Source: Arabidopsis thaliana
Taxonomy: Eukaryota; Streptophyta; Magnoliopsida; Brassicales; Brassicaceae
DNA length: 64,000 nt
NCBI RefSeq assembly: GCF_000001735.4
Contig: NC_003070.9
Span: forward strand, 24,847,971 to 24,911,970
Reading direction: 5' to 3'
The notes under the pieces: model-generated
Told to the model about the DNA's origin: nothing
The model's input: only the letters and a program-made list of their open reading frames with translations
Databases searched by the model: none
Made by a program: the position numbers and the translations under genes
Shown: in pieces, positions 36,448-51,767 of the stretch
Layout: each line of letters begins with the position of its first letter
How positions within the stretch are numbered: the stretch's first letter is position 1

Positions 36448-37020
36448 TTGTGCCTGAAAATATGGGTTTCTAGGTTTAATTGATGAAAAGAGATAACGTA
36501 AGTCATGCACATGTAATTAAATTCATGCCCCTAACTATTAATTCTTGCAAGTAATTAAAAAATAAAACGTACACAAAATATATTTATGATCACTAATCCT
36601 TTTTAACTACTAACATTAACGATTTGATCTATCAATGTCTAATGATTTCAGGGAAATTTTTTGTTTCCTCATGTTTACACGTGTCAACATCCTCCGAAGG
36701 AATGCAAATGGTTGTGGAAAAAAAAAAAAAAAAAAGAATGCAAATGGTTGAGCTCGTGTTGGGCTTTGTTTTCTTATTTTGTTTTTTAAGGGCTTTAGTG
36801 GCCCATGTAAGTTATGTTTCATCAATAAAACTCCACTTATAAGAAAGAAAAAAAATGGTTACAACCGAAGTCCAAAAAACCAAAATAGTGACGTAAAAAC
36901 TGTTGCTTAAACAATCTGAAGTCTGGACGCTTGATTTGATTCCTTCCGTTTTCTCCAAAACCAGACGAAGGCAATCCCTAAACCGTCACATTTTTGGCGC
37001 CAAATTTCATCTTCCTCATC
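36448..37020. other. LIG6 upstream region
   Basis: AT-rich promoter with a poly-A run at 36719-36734. It ends in the E2F site listed separately. No gene is seen. Confidence 0.5.
36993..37004. promoter_or_regulatory. Palindromic E2F site at the LIG6 start
   Basis: TTTGGCGCCAAA is a perfect palindrome that satisfies the E2F consensus on both strands. It ends 16 bases before the LIG6 ATG at 37021, so it lies in the 5' UTR or at the transcription start. This fits S-phase expression of a DNA ligase. Binding is not shown by sequence alone. Confidence 0.6.
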
Positions 37021-40000
37021 ATGGCCTCTGATTCCGCCGGAGCCACAATCTCCGGCAACTTCTCAAACTCCGACAACTCAGAAACCCTAAATCTCAACAC
37101 TACGAAACTCTACTCATCAGCAATTTCCTCTATCTCTCCACAATTCCCCTCACCGAAACCAACATCTTCATGTCCTTCAATCCCTAATTCAAAACGAATC
37201 CCTAATACTAACTTCATCGTCGATCTCTTCCGCCTCCCACACCAATCATCCTCCGTCGCTTTCTTCCTCTCACATTTCCACTCCGATCACTACTCCGGTC
37301 TCTCCTCTTCCTGGTCCAAAGGAATAATCTACTGCTCACACAAAACCGCTCGTCTCGTTGCAGAAATCCTTCAAGTTCCTTCACAATTCGTTTTCGCTTT
37401 ACCTATGAACCAAATGGTTAAGATCGATGGCTCTGAAGTTGTGTTGATTGAAGCTAATCATTGTCCAGGAGCGGTACAGTTTTTGTTTAAAGTCAAATTA
37501 GAGAGCAGTGGATTTGAAAAGTATGTTCATACTGGAGATTTTAGATTCTGTGATGAGATGAGATTTGATCCGTTTCTTAATGGTTTTGTTGGTTGTGATG
37601 GTGTTTTTCTCGATACTACTTATTGTAATCCTAAGTTTGTTTTTCCGAGTCAAGAAGAGTCTGTTGGTTATGTTGTTAGTGTGATAGATAAGATTAGTGA
37701 GGAGAAGGTTTTGTTTCTTGTAGCTACTTATGTTGTTGGTAAAGAGAAGATTTTGGTTGAGATTGCTAGGAGATGTAAGAGGAAAATCGTTGTCGATGCG
37801 AGAAAGATGTCGATGTTGTCGGTTTTGGGGTGTGGTGAGGAGGGAATGTTTACTGAAGATGAGAATGAGAGTGATGTTCATGTTGTGGGGTGGAATGTGT
37901 TGGGTGAGACTTGGCCGTATTTTAGGCCGAATTTTGTGAAGATGAATGAGATTATGGTTGAGAAAGGGTATGATAAGGTTGTAGGTTTTGTGCCTACAGG
38001 GTGGACTTATGAAGTGAAGCGGAATAAGTTTGCGGTTAGGTTTAAAGATTCGATGGAGATTCATCTTGTACCGTATAGTGAGCATTCGAATTATGATGAA
38101 CTTAGAGAGTTTATAAAGTTCCTGAAACCTAAAAGAGTTATTCCTACTGTTGGAGTTGATATTGAGAAGTTTGATTGCAAGGAGGTTAATAAGATGCAGA
38201 AGCATTTCTCTGGATTGGTTGATGAGATGGCAAACAAGAAAGATTTTTTATTGGGTTTCTATCGTCAGTCTTACCAGAAGAATGAGAAAAGTGATGTAGA
38301 TGTTGTGTCACACAGTGCTGAGGTTTACGAAGAGGAAGAGAAAAATGCATGTGAAGACGGTGGAGAGAATGTTCCATCATCTAGAGGACCCATATTGCAT
38401 GATACAACTCCAAGTAGTGATTCAAGATTGCTGATAAAACTACGTGATTCTTTGCCTGCTTGGGTCACTGAAGAGCAGATGTTAGATCTGATTAAGAAGC
38501 ATGCTGGTAATCCCGTGGATATAGTAAGTAACTTTTATGAATATGAAGCAGAGCTTTACAAGCAAGCCTCTCTTCCCACGCCTTCCTTGAATAATCAGGC
38601 TGTTTTGTTTGATGACGATGTAACCGACCTCCAACCTAATCCTGTGAAAGGCATTTGTCCAGATGTTCAAGCAATTCAAAAAGGTTTTGACTTACCAAGA
38701 AAAATGAATTTAACAAAGGGTACTATTTCTCCTGGGAAGAGAGGCAAAAGCTCGGGCAGTAAGTCAAACAAGAAGGCCAAGAAAGATCCAAAATCAAAAC
38801 CAGTTGGTCCAGGGCAGCCAACACTTTTTAAGTTTTTCAATAAGGTCTTAGATGGTGGATCTAATTCTGTTAGTGTTGGTTCAGAGACTGAAGAATGCAA
38901 TACAGATAAAAAGATGGTCCACATTGATGCTTCAGAAGCATACAAAGAAGTGACAGATCAATTTATTGATATTGTTAACGGTTCTGAATCTTTAAGAGAT
39001 TATGCTGCTTCCATCATTGATGAGGCTAAAGGAGATATAAGTAGGGCACTGAACATCTATTATAGCAAACCCCGTGAAATACCTGGTGACCATGCAGGTG
39101 AGAGAGGACTCTCTAGCAAAACAATTCAGTATCCGAAATGTTCAGAAGCATGCTCCTCTCAGGAGGACAAAAAGGCTTCAGAAAATTCAGGACATGCAGT
39201 CAACATATGCGTGCAGACATCAGCAGAGGAAAGTGTAGACAAGAATTATGTATCTCTACCTCCTGAAAAATATCAACCTAAAGAGCACGGTTGGTGTATT
39301 TATATGCACAATCTTATAAATTTTATACCATAATCAGTTAAACTTTCCTTAAATTAGAGAGAATTTGTTTGCAGCAAATTATTTGCGGTGTAGTAGGAAT
39401 ATTTAGTCAACCAGCTGCAATATTTCTGTGCATCTACACCAATATGTGTTTTGGTAAAATGCAGCTTGTTGGAGGGAGGGACAGCCTGCTCCATATATCC
39501 ACCTTGTCCGAACATTTGCTTCTGTTGAAAGTGAAAAGGGAAAGATCAAAGCTATGTCTATGCTTTGCAACATGTTTAGAAGGTTGCCTACTCTCTTTCT
39601 TTCTCGTTCACTCTATTGAATAAGATGCAGCAATGATAATTGGTACTTAAATTTGTGTAAATTCATCCATCAGCTTGTTTGCTCTCTCTCCAGAAGATGT
39701 TCTGCCCGCTGTTTATCTTTGCACAAATAAGATTGCCGCTGACCATGAGAATATTGTCAGTTTACGTTTTATCTCTTCTTCCTTCTCTTTTTTTTTAAGT
39801 AAACCTTTAAGATTTTTCTGATCATGTATCAATTGGACAGGAGCTTAACATTGGTGGAAGTCTAATCTCTTCTGCATTGGAAGAAGCATGTGGAATAAGT
39901 CGGTCTACTGTGAGAGATATGTATAATAGCTTGGGGGATCTTGGTAAAGGCAATTCTGTGCCATCACAGTTAACTTTTACCCTTTTAGGTGTTATTCCTT

Positions 40001-43000
40001 ACTGTACACCCTGCTGAAACGGGCTTCAAATATCAAAATTCTCAGGGGATGTTGCTCAGCTATGTCGACAAACGCAAAAGCTACTGGTTCCTCCACCTCC
40101 ACTTCTAGTTAGAGATGTGTTTTCAACTCTACGAAAGATAAGGTAAAGAGCTTAACTGGTAATAAATTAAATGATTGTCTATGGTCTCCAGATAGCTATT
40201 CGGGGTCTTGAAAGTAAGTGGGGCTATCTTTAAATGGTAAATGTTATAGATAGACTTTCTACTTGAGCAGACTCGTATGTGATTTCTGTCTGGTAATTCG
40301 TTAAAGCTTTCTTTCAACGAAAGCACACTTTCATTGTTAGTGGATCATTATAATGATCTTTGTTCTCTACCTCTCATGTTTTTACTAACATGAGGTCATT
40401 CCAGAAAGCTCCTAACAGTTTTTCTCAGTGTGCAGACAGGTACTGGAAGTACTAGGCTAAAGAAAAATCTCATCGTGAAGCTAATGCGCTCTTGTAGAGA
40501 GAAAGAGATCAAATTTCTTGTTAGAACATTGGTAAGAGTTTCTCACAAATATTTTTTCATCATATTGTTCACAAGTTCCGTGTTGTAAGCAGTGATGTCC
40601 CTGTTCAGGCCCGTAATTTAAGGATTGGCGCTATGTTGAGAACTGTTCTACCTGCACTTGGGCGAGCAATCGTTATGAATTCTTTCTGGAATGACCATAA
40701 TAAAGAACTATCAGAAAGCTGTTTCAGGGAGAAACTTGAGGTTTGATTTTATTTTCTTTCTTAGTTCAGACAAAGTCTTTTCTTGTCACTTATCAAGTCA
40801 AGTGTGTATAAAAGTTTATCTTCAAGCGTATACGTTGTTAAGAGGAAGCTTCAAAATTTCAGGGTGTTTCTGCTGCAGTAGTTGAGGCTTACAACATTCT
40901 TCCATCTCTGGTGAGCTTTAATTGTCAACCTTTACCTTCCCGGCCTCTTTTTGCTTTGCCATTTTTCACGCGAAATTACATTATTTAATTGTTTGCATTA
41001 ACTTCTGATTATGCGGTTAACAATTTTAGGGTGACTTGATCAAGAATTAGTGAAAAAATTAAGAAACTATTTCTTCTTAATTATTTGTTTTCTGAAAAAA
41101 ATGGATTCCACATGTTTATAGCATTCAAATTGTTTGTTCTTTGACTTACTCCGTTATAGCAAAGTTTTCTAATATAGACATCAAGCTCAATACATTATAT
41201 GTTTTCAATATGTTTTCAAACAGGACGTGGTTGTTCCTTCTCTCATGGACAAAGACATTGAGTTTTCAACGTCAACTCTGTCAATGGTCCCAGGGATACC
41301 TATAAAACCCATGCTTGCAAAGTAATTGTGCAGATACTCACGACATCTTTGTTTGCAAGATAACGATTAGAACTGCTGATCGCATGCCTTTATTGCTGCT
41401 TTTCATTGCAGAATTGCTAAGGGGGTTCAAGAATTTTTTAACCTCTCCCAAGAAAAGGCCTTTACTTGTGAATACAAGTAAGTTTGTCTCAAGAACTTCT
41501 ATTAAACTACTACTTGAAACTGATAAATTTCTGATTATTAACGGAATGTCTGTTTCTTTCAACTCACAACCCTTGAATCTTCTTTGCATTCTGTAGATGT
41601 CATTAAATGTTATGATAGAGTTGATATTGTTTCCATGAGTTGTATTTGCACTCTATTGATCTCCACTAATCTTCTCTGTTTCCTGATATACCTTAATATT
41701 ATGCCTAAATATGACTTTCAGATATGATGGCCAGCGCGCCCAGATCCATAAGTTACTTGATGGTACTGTGTGTATCTTTTCTCGGAATGGGGACGAAACA
41801 ACGTCCAGATTTCCGGATCTGGTTGATGTCATAAAACAGTTTTCTTGCCCTGCCGCTGAGACATTCATGTTGGACGCAGAGGTAGGAGAATTTTCATATA
41901 ATTCACTTTATGCATCTTTATCTATTCAAACCCACATCTAGCTATGCACAGGAAAACGAGGGAAGGGACCTTTTTCCGGTTTTCAAATTCAACCTGTAAT
42001 TGCTCATCATAAATTCTCTTGGTCATACGTGGTGTATGGTCTTTTTATGGTTTTAGGTGGTTGCCACTGATAGAATAAATGGAAACAAACTCATGTCATT
42101 CCAAGAGTTATCAACAAGAGAGAGAGGGAGCAAAGATGCTTTGATAACTACAGAAAGTATTAAGGTATTGAACACAATATCTATACAACCCAATTGAATG
42201 TTAGTATGGAAGTTCCACATCGTTTTACAATGAGATTTATTTTTCTCAGTATATTCGACGAAAGTTTTCCTTTTCATCCTATTGTATCCTTTGAATACAA
42301 AATTCTTAGTCCATTGTCATTTTTGTAGTTTTCAATATGTTCTTCTAGATGTATTTCTTTTCTTCTAATGGCTTTCTGCAGGTTGAAGTCTGCGTCTTCG
42401 TGTTTGATATTATGTTTGTCAATGGAGAACAGTATGAGTCTTTTACTCACTATTTATATTTTCATTTGCATATATCCAAATACTTATATGTTGAGTTGTA
42501 ATTTACTTAGCGTATCAATGCAGGCTGTTGGCTCTTCCCCTCCGTGAGAGACGAAGACGTGATTCCCATCATTTTCTTTTTTCCTTAACTTGATGCATTC
42601 ATTTTCTCTACCAGGTTCATATATGTCCACTCTTATCTTACTTGGTTTTGCTTGAACTTACAGGTCTAAAGGAGGTCTTCCCTGAGACTAGGCCAGGTTA
42701 TCTTGAGTATGCTAAGGAAATAACTGTAAGTGCTACGGTAGTTTCTCACCTAGAAGTTATAGGCTATAGCCTTCTTCTGTATCTAAGTGTTTTGGTATTT
42801 TCATTGAACTGATCATTGTTTGATTTTTATAGGTGGGAGCAGAAGAAGCGTCTCTGAATAATCATGACACATTGAGTAGGATAAATGCTTTTCTTGAAGA
42901 AGCATTTCAGTCATCTTGTGAAGGAATCATGGTCAAGTCTTTAGATGTAAATGCTGGATACTGCCCCACAAAGCGCTCTGATTCATGGCTCAAGGTCTCT

Positions 43001-43853
43001 TTGCTGTAAATTATCTTACTAAAACATAATGTGATGGAAATGGATTAAATAATGCTTTTCTTTTCTGGCTCAGGTTAAGCGAGATTATGTAGATGGATTG
43101 GGCGATACATTGGATTTAGTTCCTATTGGTGCTTGGTATGGCAATGGGAGAAAAGCAGGATGGTAGTAAAAACATATTTTCCAACTTTCTCTTTTTTTTT
43201 TTCTGAAAAGCAGAATTGTAATCATAAGTTTACTGGTAATTTCTCAAATGCATCTTGATGAATTCTGATGTTTTTTATATATTTTGTGTGTAGGTATAGT
43301 CCATTCCTTATGGCCTGCTTCAACCCTGAGACTGAAGAATTCCAGAGTGTCTGCCGTGTCATGTCTGGTTTTTCTGATGCCTTTTACATCGAGGTAATGA
43401 AAAGCTCAACTCTAACGTTGTTGTTTAATGATGAAACAGATGGGGTAGTAAATACGTTGGGTTTGGTCTATACTTGGACTCCTAATTGTCACGTGAGAAC
43501 CATTTCAAGCTTGATTCTACTTTCTTATTTTGCTTATCTTGCAGATGAAAGAATTCTACTCGGAGGATAAGATCCTTGCGAAAAAGCCGCCTTACTACAG
43601 AACAGGGGAGACACCTGACATGTGGTTTTCCGCAGAGGTAGTTTGGGAAATCAGAGGTGCTGATTTCACAGTCTCGCCTGTTCACAGTGCCAGTTTAGGT
43701 CTCGTCCATCCATCGCGAGGCATCTCTGTTAGGTTTCCGAGATTTATCAGTAAAGTGACAGATAGAAATCCTGAAGAATGTAGTACGGCTACAGATATCG
43801 CAGAGATGTTTCATGCTCAAACCAGAAAAATGAACATCACTTCTCAACATTAA
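37021..43853 (+). CDS. LIG6: DNA ligase 6: SNM1/Artemis-like nuclease domain fused to ATP-dependent DNA ligase
   Basis: Nineteen coding exons: 37021-39289, 39465-39582, 39674-39755, 39841-39943, 40046-40142, 40429-40531, 40609-40740, 40863-40910, 41224-41321, 41412-41477, 41722-41881, 42057-42164, 42382-42431, 42524-42558, 42664-42725, 42833-42994, 43074-43162, 43294-43393 and 43545-43853, for 1396 aa. The first large exon encodes a metallo-beta-lactamase/beta-CASP nuclease domain (HFHSDH at 85-90, DRMBL-like YSEHSNY block), then UBA-like segments and a PIP-box-like QPTLFKFF at 599-606. The later exons encode an ATP-dependent ligase: N-terminal DNA-binding region, adenylation motif EYKYDGQR with nucleophile K1039, then the OB-fold. 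Family knowledge: the plant-specific ligase LIG6 is linked to DNA repair and seed vigour. I used the ATG at 37021; an upstream in-frame extension begins with a non-ATG codon. Confidence 0.96.
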
Positions 43854-44615
43854 CACGCTTCCTATCTGCTTTTGGTTCGTTTAGACTTTTTTTTTTTTTT
43901 TTTTTTTTGCTATCAAGCACTTGCAAAGTTGCAAGGGTGTTTAAATAGGAACCTAACTCACAAAATATTTTTTGTGGTTTTTAATCTGTAGGTAGAATGT
44001 GTAAATATTTCTACCTAGAACTATGTGAATATTTAACCCATCTGTATATATTATCTATGTGCGTCACTTTTTCTTTTTTGATGTCGTAAACACAAATGGT
44101 AACACTGGTAACAAAATATTGAAAGATAGAAAAAAAAAAAAGTATATAGGATATGATTGGTAATCTCTTATTTGTGTCACTAATCGATTGAATTCTATAT
44201 TTTTTTCGTATTTATGTGTTGGACACTAAAATTATCAAATATTTAGCAAATTTCCCTGCTGCATTTCGTGAGTTAAAGTATTCCTCCCGCCAATTCAACT
44301 TAACCGGTAGTAGCCGGTCACCATTCCAACGACAACCGGTTATAAGAAAGCCATCCCCAAAATTGAAAACATTTTCATCGTCTTCTTAATCAAAAAAAAA
44401 AAAAAAAAAAAACTCTGAAGCTTCTTCTTTGATTAATTCTCTCCTGGGGAAAAAAAACCCTAGCTCTTCCTTCTTCTCTCTTCTCTTGAATTATCTGCTT
44501 TCGAATTTTTTGAAAAGGGAGAAACTTTTTCATCTGGGTCTCTCTCTCTCCCGAGTTTGGATGAAGTTTATTGAAACCTAGGGTTTTTCTCCGACTTGGT
44601 TGTTGATTAGAGATA
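43854..44615. other. Intergenic between LIG6 and ASF1A
   Basis: Contains the LIG6 3' UTR with a poly-T run at about 43887-43909, and the ASF1A promoter/5' UTR with a poly-A run at about 44391-44411. Several AACCGGT/ACCGGT-type motifs occur at 44302-44342. I see no gene. Confidence 0.5.
44287..44294 (-). promoter_or_regulatory. E2F-like site upstream of ASF1A
   Basis: CCGCCAAT on the plus strand reads ATTGGCGG on the minus strand, which matches WTTSSCSS. It is about 320 bases upstream of the ASF1A ATG. Arabidopsis ASF1 genes have been reported as E2F targets, which fits, but this exact site is my inference. Confidence 0.45.
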
Positions 44616-45578
44616 ATGAGTGCAATCAAAATCACCAACGTCGCTGTATTGCATAATCCTGCTCCTTTTGTTAGCCCTTTTCAGTTCGAGATTTCTTACG
44701 AGTGTTTGAATTCTCTCAAAGACGGTAAAAATCTCCTCTTTCTCCTTCCCCTGAATTGTAATTCATCTCGACTTTATTTAGGTTTTAGTCTCTGCTGATT
44801 CTTATGGATTGTTTTCAACACCAATTTGTTGCTGCTGATTGTAATTGGAACATATTGTTACCTAATTGCTTTGTCAGAGTCATGCTCTAATGGTTTGTTT
44901 TCTAATTGATAATCTAGAGTCTTGTTGTCTATTAGTTGGATTTATCTATGCACAAGTTCTTGGTTAACATTGTTATAGGGTGAGGATAACTTAGATAGAC
45001 CCGTGCTTTTGCTTGTGGTACAGATTTGGAATGGAAGCTTATCTATGTAGGCTCAGCAGAAGATGAGACTTATGATCAACTTCTAGAGAGTGTGCTTGTA
45101 GGGCCTGTTAATGTTGGCAACTACCGCTTTGTATTTCAGGTAACATATGCACTACTACCTCTTCCAAGCACCAACAAAGTCTTGGTCTAACTCTCTATTA
45201 CTACTGTTACAGGCTGATCCTCCGGATCCATCAAAGATTCAGGAGGAAGACATCATCGGTGTTACTGTGCTATTGTTGACATGTTCTTACATGGGTCAAG
45301 AGTTCTTGAGAGTTGGATATTACGTGAACAATGATTATGAGGATGAGCAACTCAAGGAAGAGCCTCCAACTAAGGTTTTGATTGATAAAGTTCAGAGGAA
45401 CATACTTTCCGACAAACCTAGAGTTACTAAATTTCCTATAGATTTTCATCCAGAAGAAGAGCAGACTGCTGCTACTGCCGCTCCTCCTGAACAATCTGAT
45501 GAACAACAACCTAATGTCAATGGTGAAGCTCAGGTTTTACCTGATCAGTCAGTAGAACCAAAACCTGAGGAATCATGA
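44616..45578 (+). CDS. ASF1A: Histone H3-H4 chaperone ASF1A (SGA2)
   Basis: Exons 44616-44724, 45024-45139 and 45213-45578 encode 196 aa. Residues 1 to about 155 are the conserved ASF1 immunoglobulin-like core, from the MSAIKITNV start through PFQFEISYEC, DLEWKLIYVGSAE, VLLLTCSY and FLRVGYYVNN. The remaining tail is rich in Glu, Gln and Pro. Family role: nuclear chaperone that binds an H3-H4 dimer and hands it to CAF-1 or HIRA during replication-coupled and replication-independent nucleosome assembly. Its neighbours LIG6 and CDKD;2 also act in genome duplication and the cell cycle. In plants, neighbourhood alone is weak evidence of coupling. Confidence 0.96.
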
Positions 45579-46804
45579 TCCTTATACCAAGTCTAGTTGA
45601 AGAAAAGTGGATGAGAATTGAGAACTATTGTCTCCACAGATGTTGCGCTTTGCTTTTCTGTCTTTCAAAAGCATTATATGCTGTTTGTTGTACTTAATTC
45701 TAGAGGCTTTAGGGAAGTGATTCTTGACATTTTTGTATGTTTATGTTTTGGGCAAAGGTTTTTTAAATCGAAGCAAAGCCAACAGTTGCCAAACAAGATT
45801 CTGAGTTCTGATGGTTGGAATTTGGTAATAGGTGTAGAATAACTTCCCTAGATTTTCTCAAGGTACAAAGCGACATTTGATCTTCATCATTTGTTGAAAA
45901 AAGTGCCGTTAAATGGTCATAGTTAGCATTGATGATGATGATTATCATCATCATCAACCATAATTCTTTCACCAAAAAAACATGAGTCCGTGATTTTTTT
46001 AGGACCGTTTCACAGTTGTTCTGCCAAAAATATGAGTCCGCATTTATTCACCAAAAAAAAAAAAAAAAAAAAAGTAGTACACATTACAATTTCTCGCCTA
46101 ACGATTTTACTCTGTGGTAAACCGAAAGATAGTTAAAAACGGCTCCATTTCGATTACTTTGAAAAAAAAAAAATGTTTGTTTTGTTAAAAGAAAATATCT
46201 TTTAAAATATTAAAAAATATTTTATTCAAACTTTTATTAATACAGATCTAATTACTAAACTCAATAACATTATAAAAGCCGTGTTCGGCTAAGCCCAGTA
46301 AGCCCTATATGTTTTGAATAAATACGATATTTTATAATAAACAGATTGTTGTTTTTAAATACCTAATAATACATAATATATTCCTATACTTGACAATAAC
46401 GAATAAGAATTATATTACCTATTATTTTGGATTTCGTAAAATTATTTTATATTTTTTTTAGGTAAATGGTAAATTTGTAAAAAATAGCTACTTTGATATT
46501 TATATTGTGTATTATTTTCTACTCGATAAGATTAATCATCAATAGTTCGAGGTGGAGGGTTAAATTATCTAGGGTCTGATGATCATGTAGAATCACTTCC
46601 TGCAAACAAATCACGAGTGTTAGCATATTTATGCTATCCACAGTATCATATGGCTGTTTCTGATTATTTCATAAATATAAGGTTCGTTTCATAAAACACA
46701 AAATCTTACGGGTATAAAATTGAAACCAAAGAATTCAATTTCTTAAAAGTGTTTCACTAGGAGCCCTCGTACTTCCTCGAAGTGTACCGGAGAATCTAAA
46801 CCCA
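45579..46804. other. Intergenic between ASF1A and CDKD;2
   Basis: The first 300 bases are probable ASF1A 3' UTR. A short near-perfect palindrome lies at 45929-45957 and a poly-A run at about 46049-46072. The last 200 bases are the CDKD;2 promoter/5' UTR. I see no other gene. Confidence 0.5.
45929..45957. repeat. Triplet-based palindrome
   Basis: Fourteen-base arms (TTGATGATGATGAT and its complement) surround a single T. The palindrome lies about 350 bases after the ASF1A stop and could form a hairpin in a long 3' UTR. It is not followed by a terminator-like T-run. Confidence 0.6.
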
Positions 46805-49045
<2,241 letters not shown>

Positions 49046-49403
49046 GAAGATGATGTTTCATTTCTTTTGGAAAATATCAATGGATATGCCCAGAAGATTT
49101 CAAAATTAGATTTTTACCATTGATAATTCAATATTAGTTAACTATCAAAGAGAAAAAATTTAAAGCCATAAATGTCCTTCTTAGTTCTTACTTTGTTTAA
49201 TTTACCAAATATGTCATGTATCAACTATTGTTATAATTTCACTATATATCAACTATCTTACCATATTAATATAAATATTATTCAGATATTTAATATGTTA
49301 GCACGTTATATTCAGTATAACATGTTATTATAAAGTTAAATTGATTATTTCATATTAATTTGTATGATATGGTAAATGGTTTAATACGATATATAAAAAT
49401 TTA

Positions 49404-49495
49404 TCGTGATACTATACTAGTTAACATATTAATCAAATAGTTATATATATTTAGCACGATACTATACTAGTTAACATGTTAATCAAATAGTTATC
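49404..49495. repeat. Two-copy direct repeat
   Basis: The block GATACTATACTAGTTAACAT followed by a TTAATCAAATAGTTAT block occurs twice with a 50-base period. Confidence 0.75.
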
Positions 49496-50341
49496 CACAT
49501 AAATCATAAATATTTTATGCAATCCAATGATAAATACGACAGTGTCGTAAATTTCGGATGAATAGTGTCTTCAGGCAGTTGATGAACAGTATCATGTCTA
49601 AAATATCCGGTAATAAATAGTGTTTTGAGACAATGACATATTTAGTAAATTAAACAAAATGAAAAAGGAAATTTATGATTTTAATTTTTTTCTCTTTCAT
49701 ACTTACCTAATATTAAACTATCTATAATAGATATCTAATTTTCAAGTCTTCCAGGCATATACATTAATATAGCTCTTTCCTTTTTTCCTTTCCTTGACTA
49801 TAATCACTAATGGAGAGGTATATACAGTAATGACTTTAATTTCTAGAATTGCGTTTCGTAATGCTTTTCTACAAAGTAGTTACCATAAAAAAATATCAAA
49901 CGAGAAGCCATCTTTTGACCTCATCCATGTCTAATATCTATTGACGTTAAATTCCTTCGAACCTTAAACTGATAAAAAAAAATTATCTTCAATAAACTTA
50001 AATTTATGATATAACACTGACCGAAGAAAAAACTAATTTTTCTAAAGAAAACACATTTAATGTTTAATTATAATTGCACTAAATTCTCACTCTAAACATT
50101 TTTCCATGACTATGAACCAATAATAATTCAAATATATGTACACGTGAGTGTCTTAATCAGTGGTTGATCATATTCATATTGTCAATTTGTGATTAATATT
50201 CATTGGGAAGCAGTGATCTTGTTGTATAGGGACTAGGCTTTCACAATATCTGCAATTTCCACTCCTATTGGCGATCCATACATATTTCATTGGCCCACTA
50301 AAAAAATAAATTCCAAAACAATTGGCATTACTACAAATACT

Positions 50342-50504
50342 TACTCTTTCGGTTTCATAAAGAATGTTTTTCTATAATTTTATATTTGTTCATAAAGACT
50401 TCTAAAACTAATCACTTATTAAATATGGACTCATGTATATATATATATTTTTTTTAATTTGTATGAAATGTGTCAAAATGATATTTTTTCAAGCCGATGA
50501 AGTA
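50342..50504. mobile_element. Short MITE, Stowaway-like ends
   Basis: The left end TACTCTTTCGGTTT and the reverse complement of the right end TACTTCATCGGCTT are related. They resemble the TACTCCCTCCGTTTC ends of Stowaway-type MITEs that insert at TA. The length is 163 bases and there is no coding sequence. It is degraded, so the call is tentative. Confidence 0.45.
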
Positions 50505-51767
50505 CTAAACAATCTCTATTTGGTGCGGTTTGGTTTTTGAAGTTATGATTCTTTTGACTCACTCTTACGATCAGGAACTCACAGTTTGGACTTTGGACAT
50601 AGACCGTGACCGGCCCATGAGAGACACGAGTTAAACTTTGAATTTAGAAGAAAAGAGTATTAAAAAAATGACCTTTGTGGTTACCCCACTGCAAAACGAC
50701 CTCACTCAGATGAGGGCTAACAAATTGGAATTGGAGGCAGCAATTATGCCACTTGGCTAAGTAGTTGAGGCAGTGACGCGGCGATATTATCCATGTATAT
50801 AATGTGTGAAGCCAAAAACGATTGTAACATTTTTCTCTGATCTTAGGTATTAATACGAGAATTCAATTTTTTCCGACAATTTGTTGAAAGCTTTCTCTGT
50901 CAACAATAAAATGAACGTGCATTAAATACCAAGGTTGGCTCTATCTAAGAAGCCAATTCGGTTAACCAAAGTATTTCTAGAGGGTTACCTAAATTAACCA
51001 AAAGAAATCCGGGTTCGGTTTTGGTTAGTGTAAAACTATTTGTTTTTGTACATTTTCTCATGAAATTGCTTATTAGTACCATATCTCCGTACCAATTTTT
51101 TTTTTTATTATTACTTTAAGAGTCTCACTAAGCAATTACCCATGAGATAACATGGTGTACCGCAATAATACAACGTTACCTATGAAACTTCGAGTAGTTA
51201 GAAAGTTTTGACAACACCTTTAATTTGATTTGAAGCATGCAATCACCAAATCTCTAGTAACTACTGTTCAAAGGTTGCTTATAGTGTGGCCGAGAGGTAT
51301 GCCATCATCGACTTCACTATTCTTCGCGGAAACAACTCTTTTGCGATAGATCTCAACTTCACCAATCGGATCTCTTTCATCGATTAGATTGATAAAGTTA
51401 TTCCATGTCAAAGGAAAAAAACAAAGAGATAGTTGGATTATCAAGATGCATGAAGTATGTGGAGTGCTTTTTTAAACCAAGTGAACGTAAATATGAATTT
51501 GTATACATAATACATGTGATTAGAGTTAGTTTAACATAAGTAAAAAAGAAAGTTGAAACTATCAAAATGCTCTGTGTAAGTATTAATTATTTCTTCCAAC
51601 ACACGATGTCAGAAGTCAGAACCGATTATTAATACTTTTCTCAACAACTTCTGTTTCTTTATTTATTTTTGATAACTTCGACGAGGATAAGTAAGAAAAT
51701 GGCTTCCTCTTTTTCAGTGTGTATAATGCAGTTCTTGACTGGACTACTCTCAATTGGATATCACGGA

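Noticed and set aside
37498-38205. 235-codon frame antisense to LIG6 exon 1
   Set aside because: It mirrors the biased codon use of the nuclease domain. There is no recognisable domain, and the plus-strand protein is clear.
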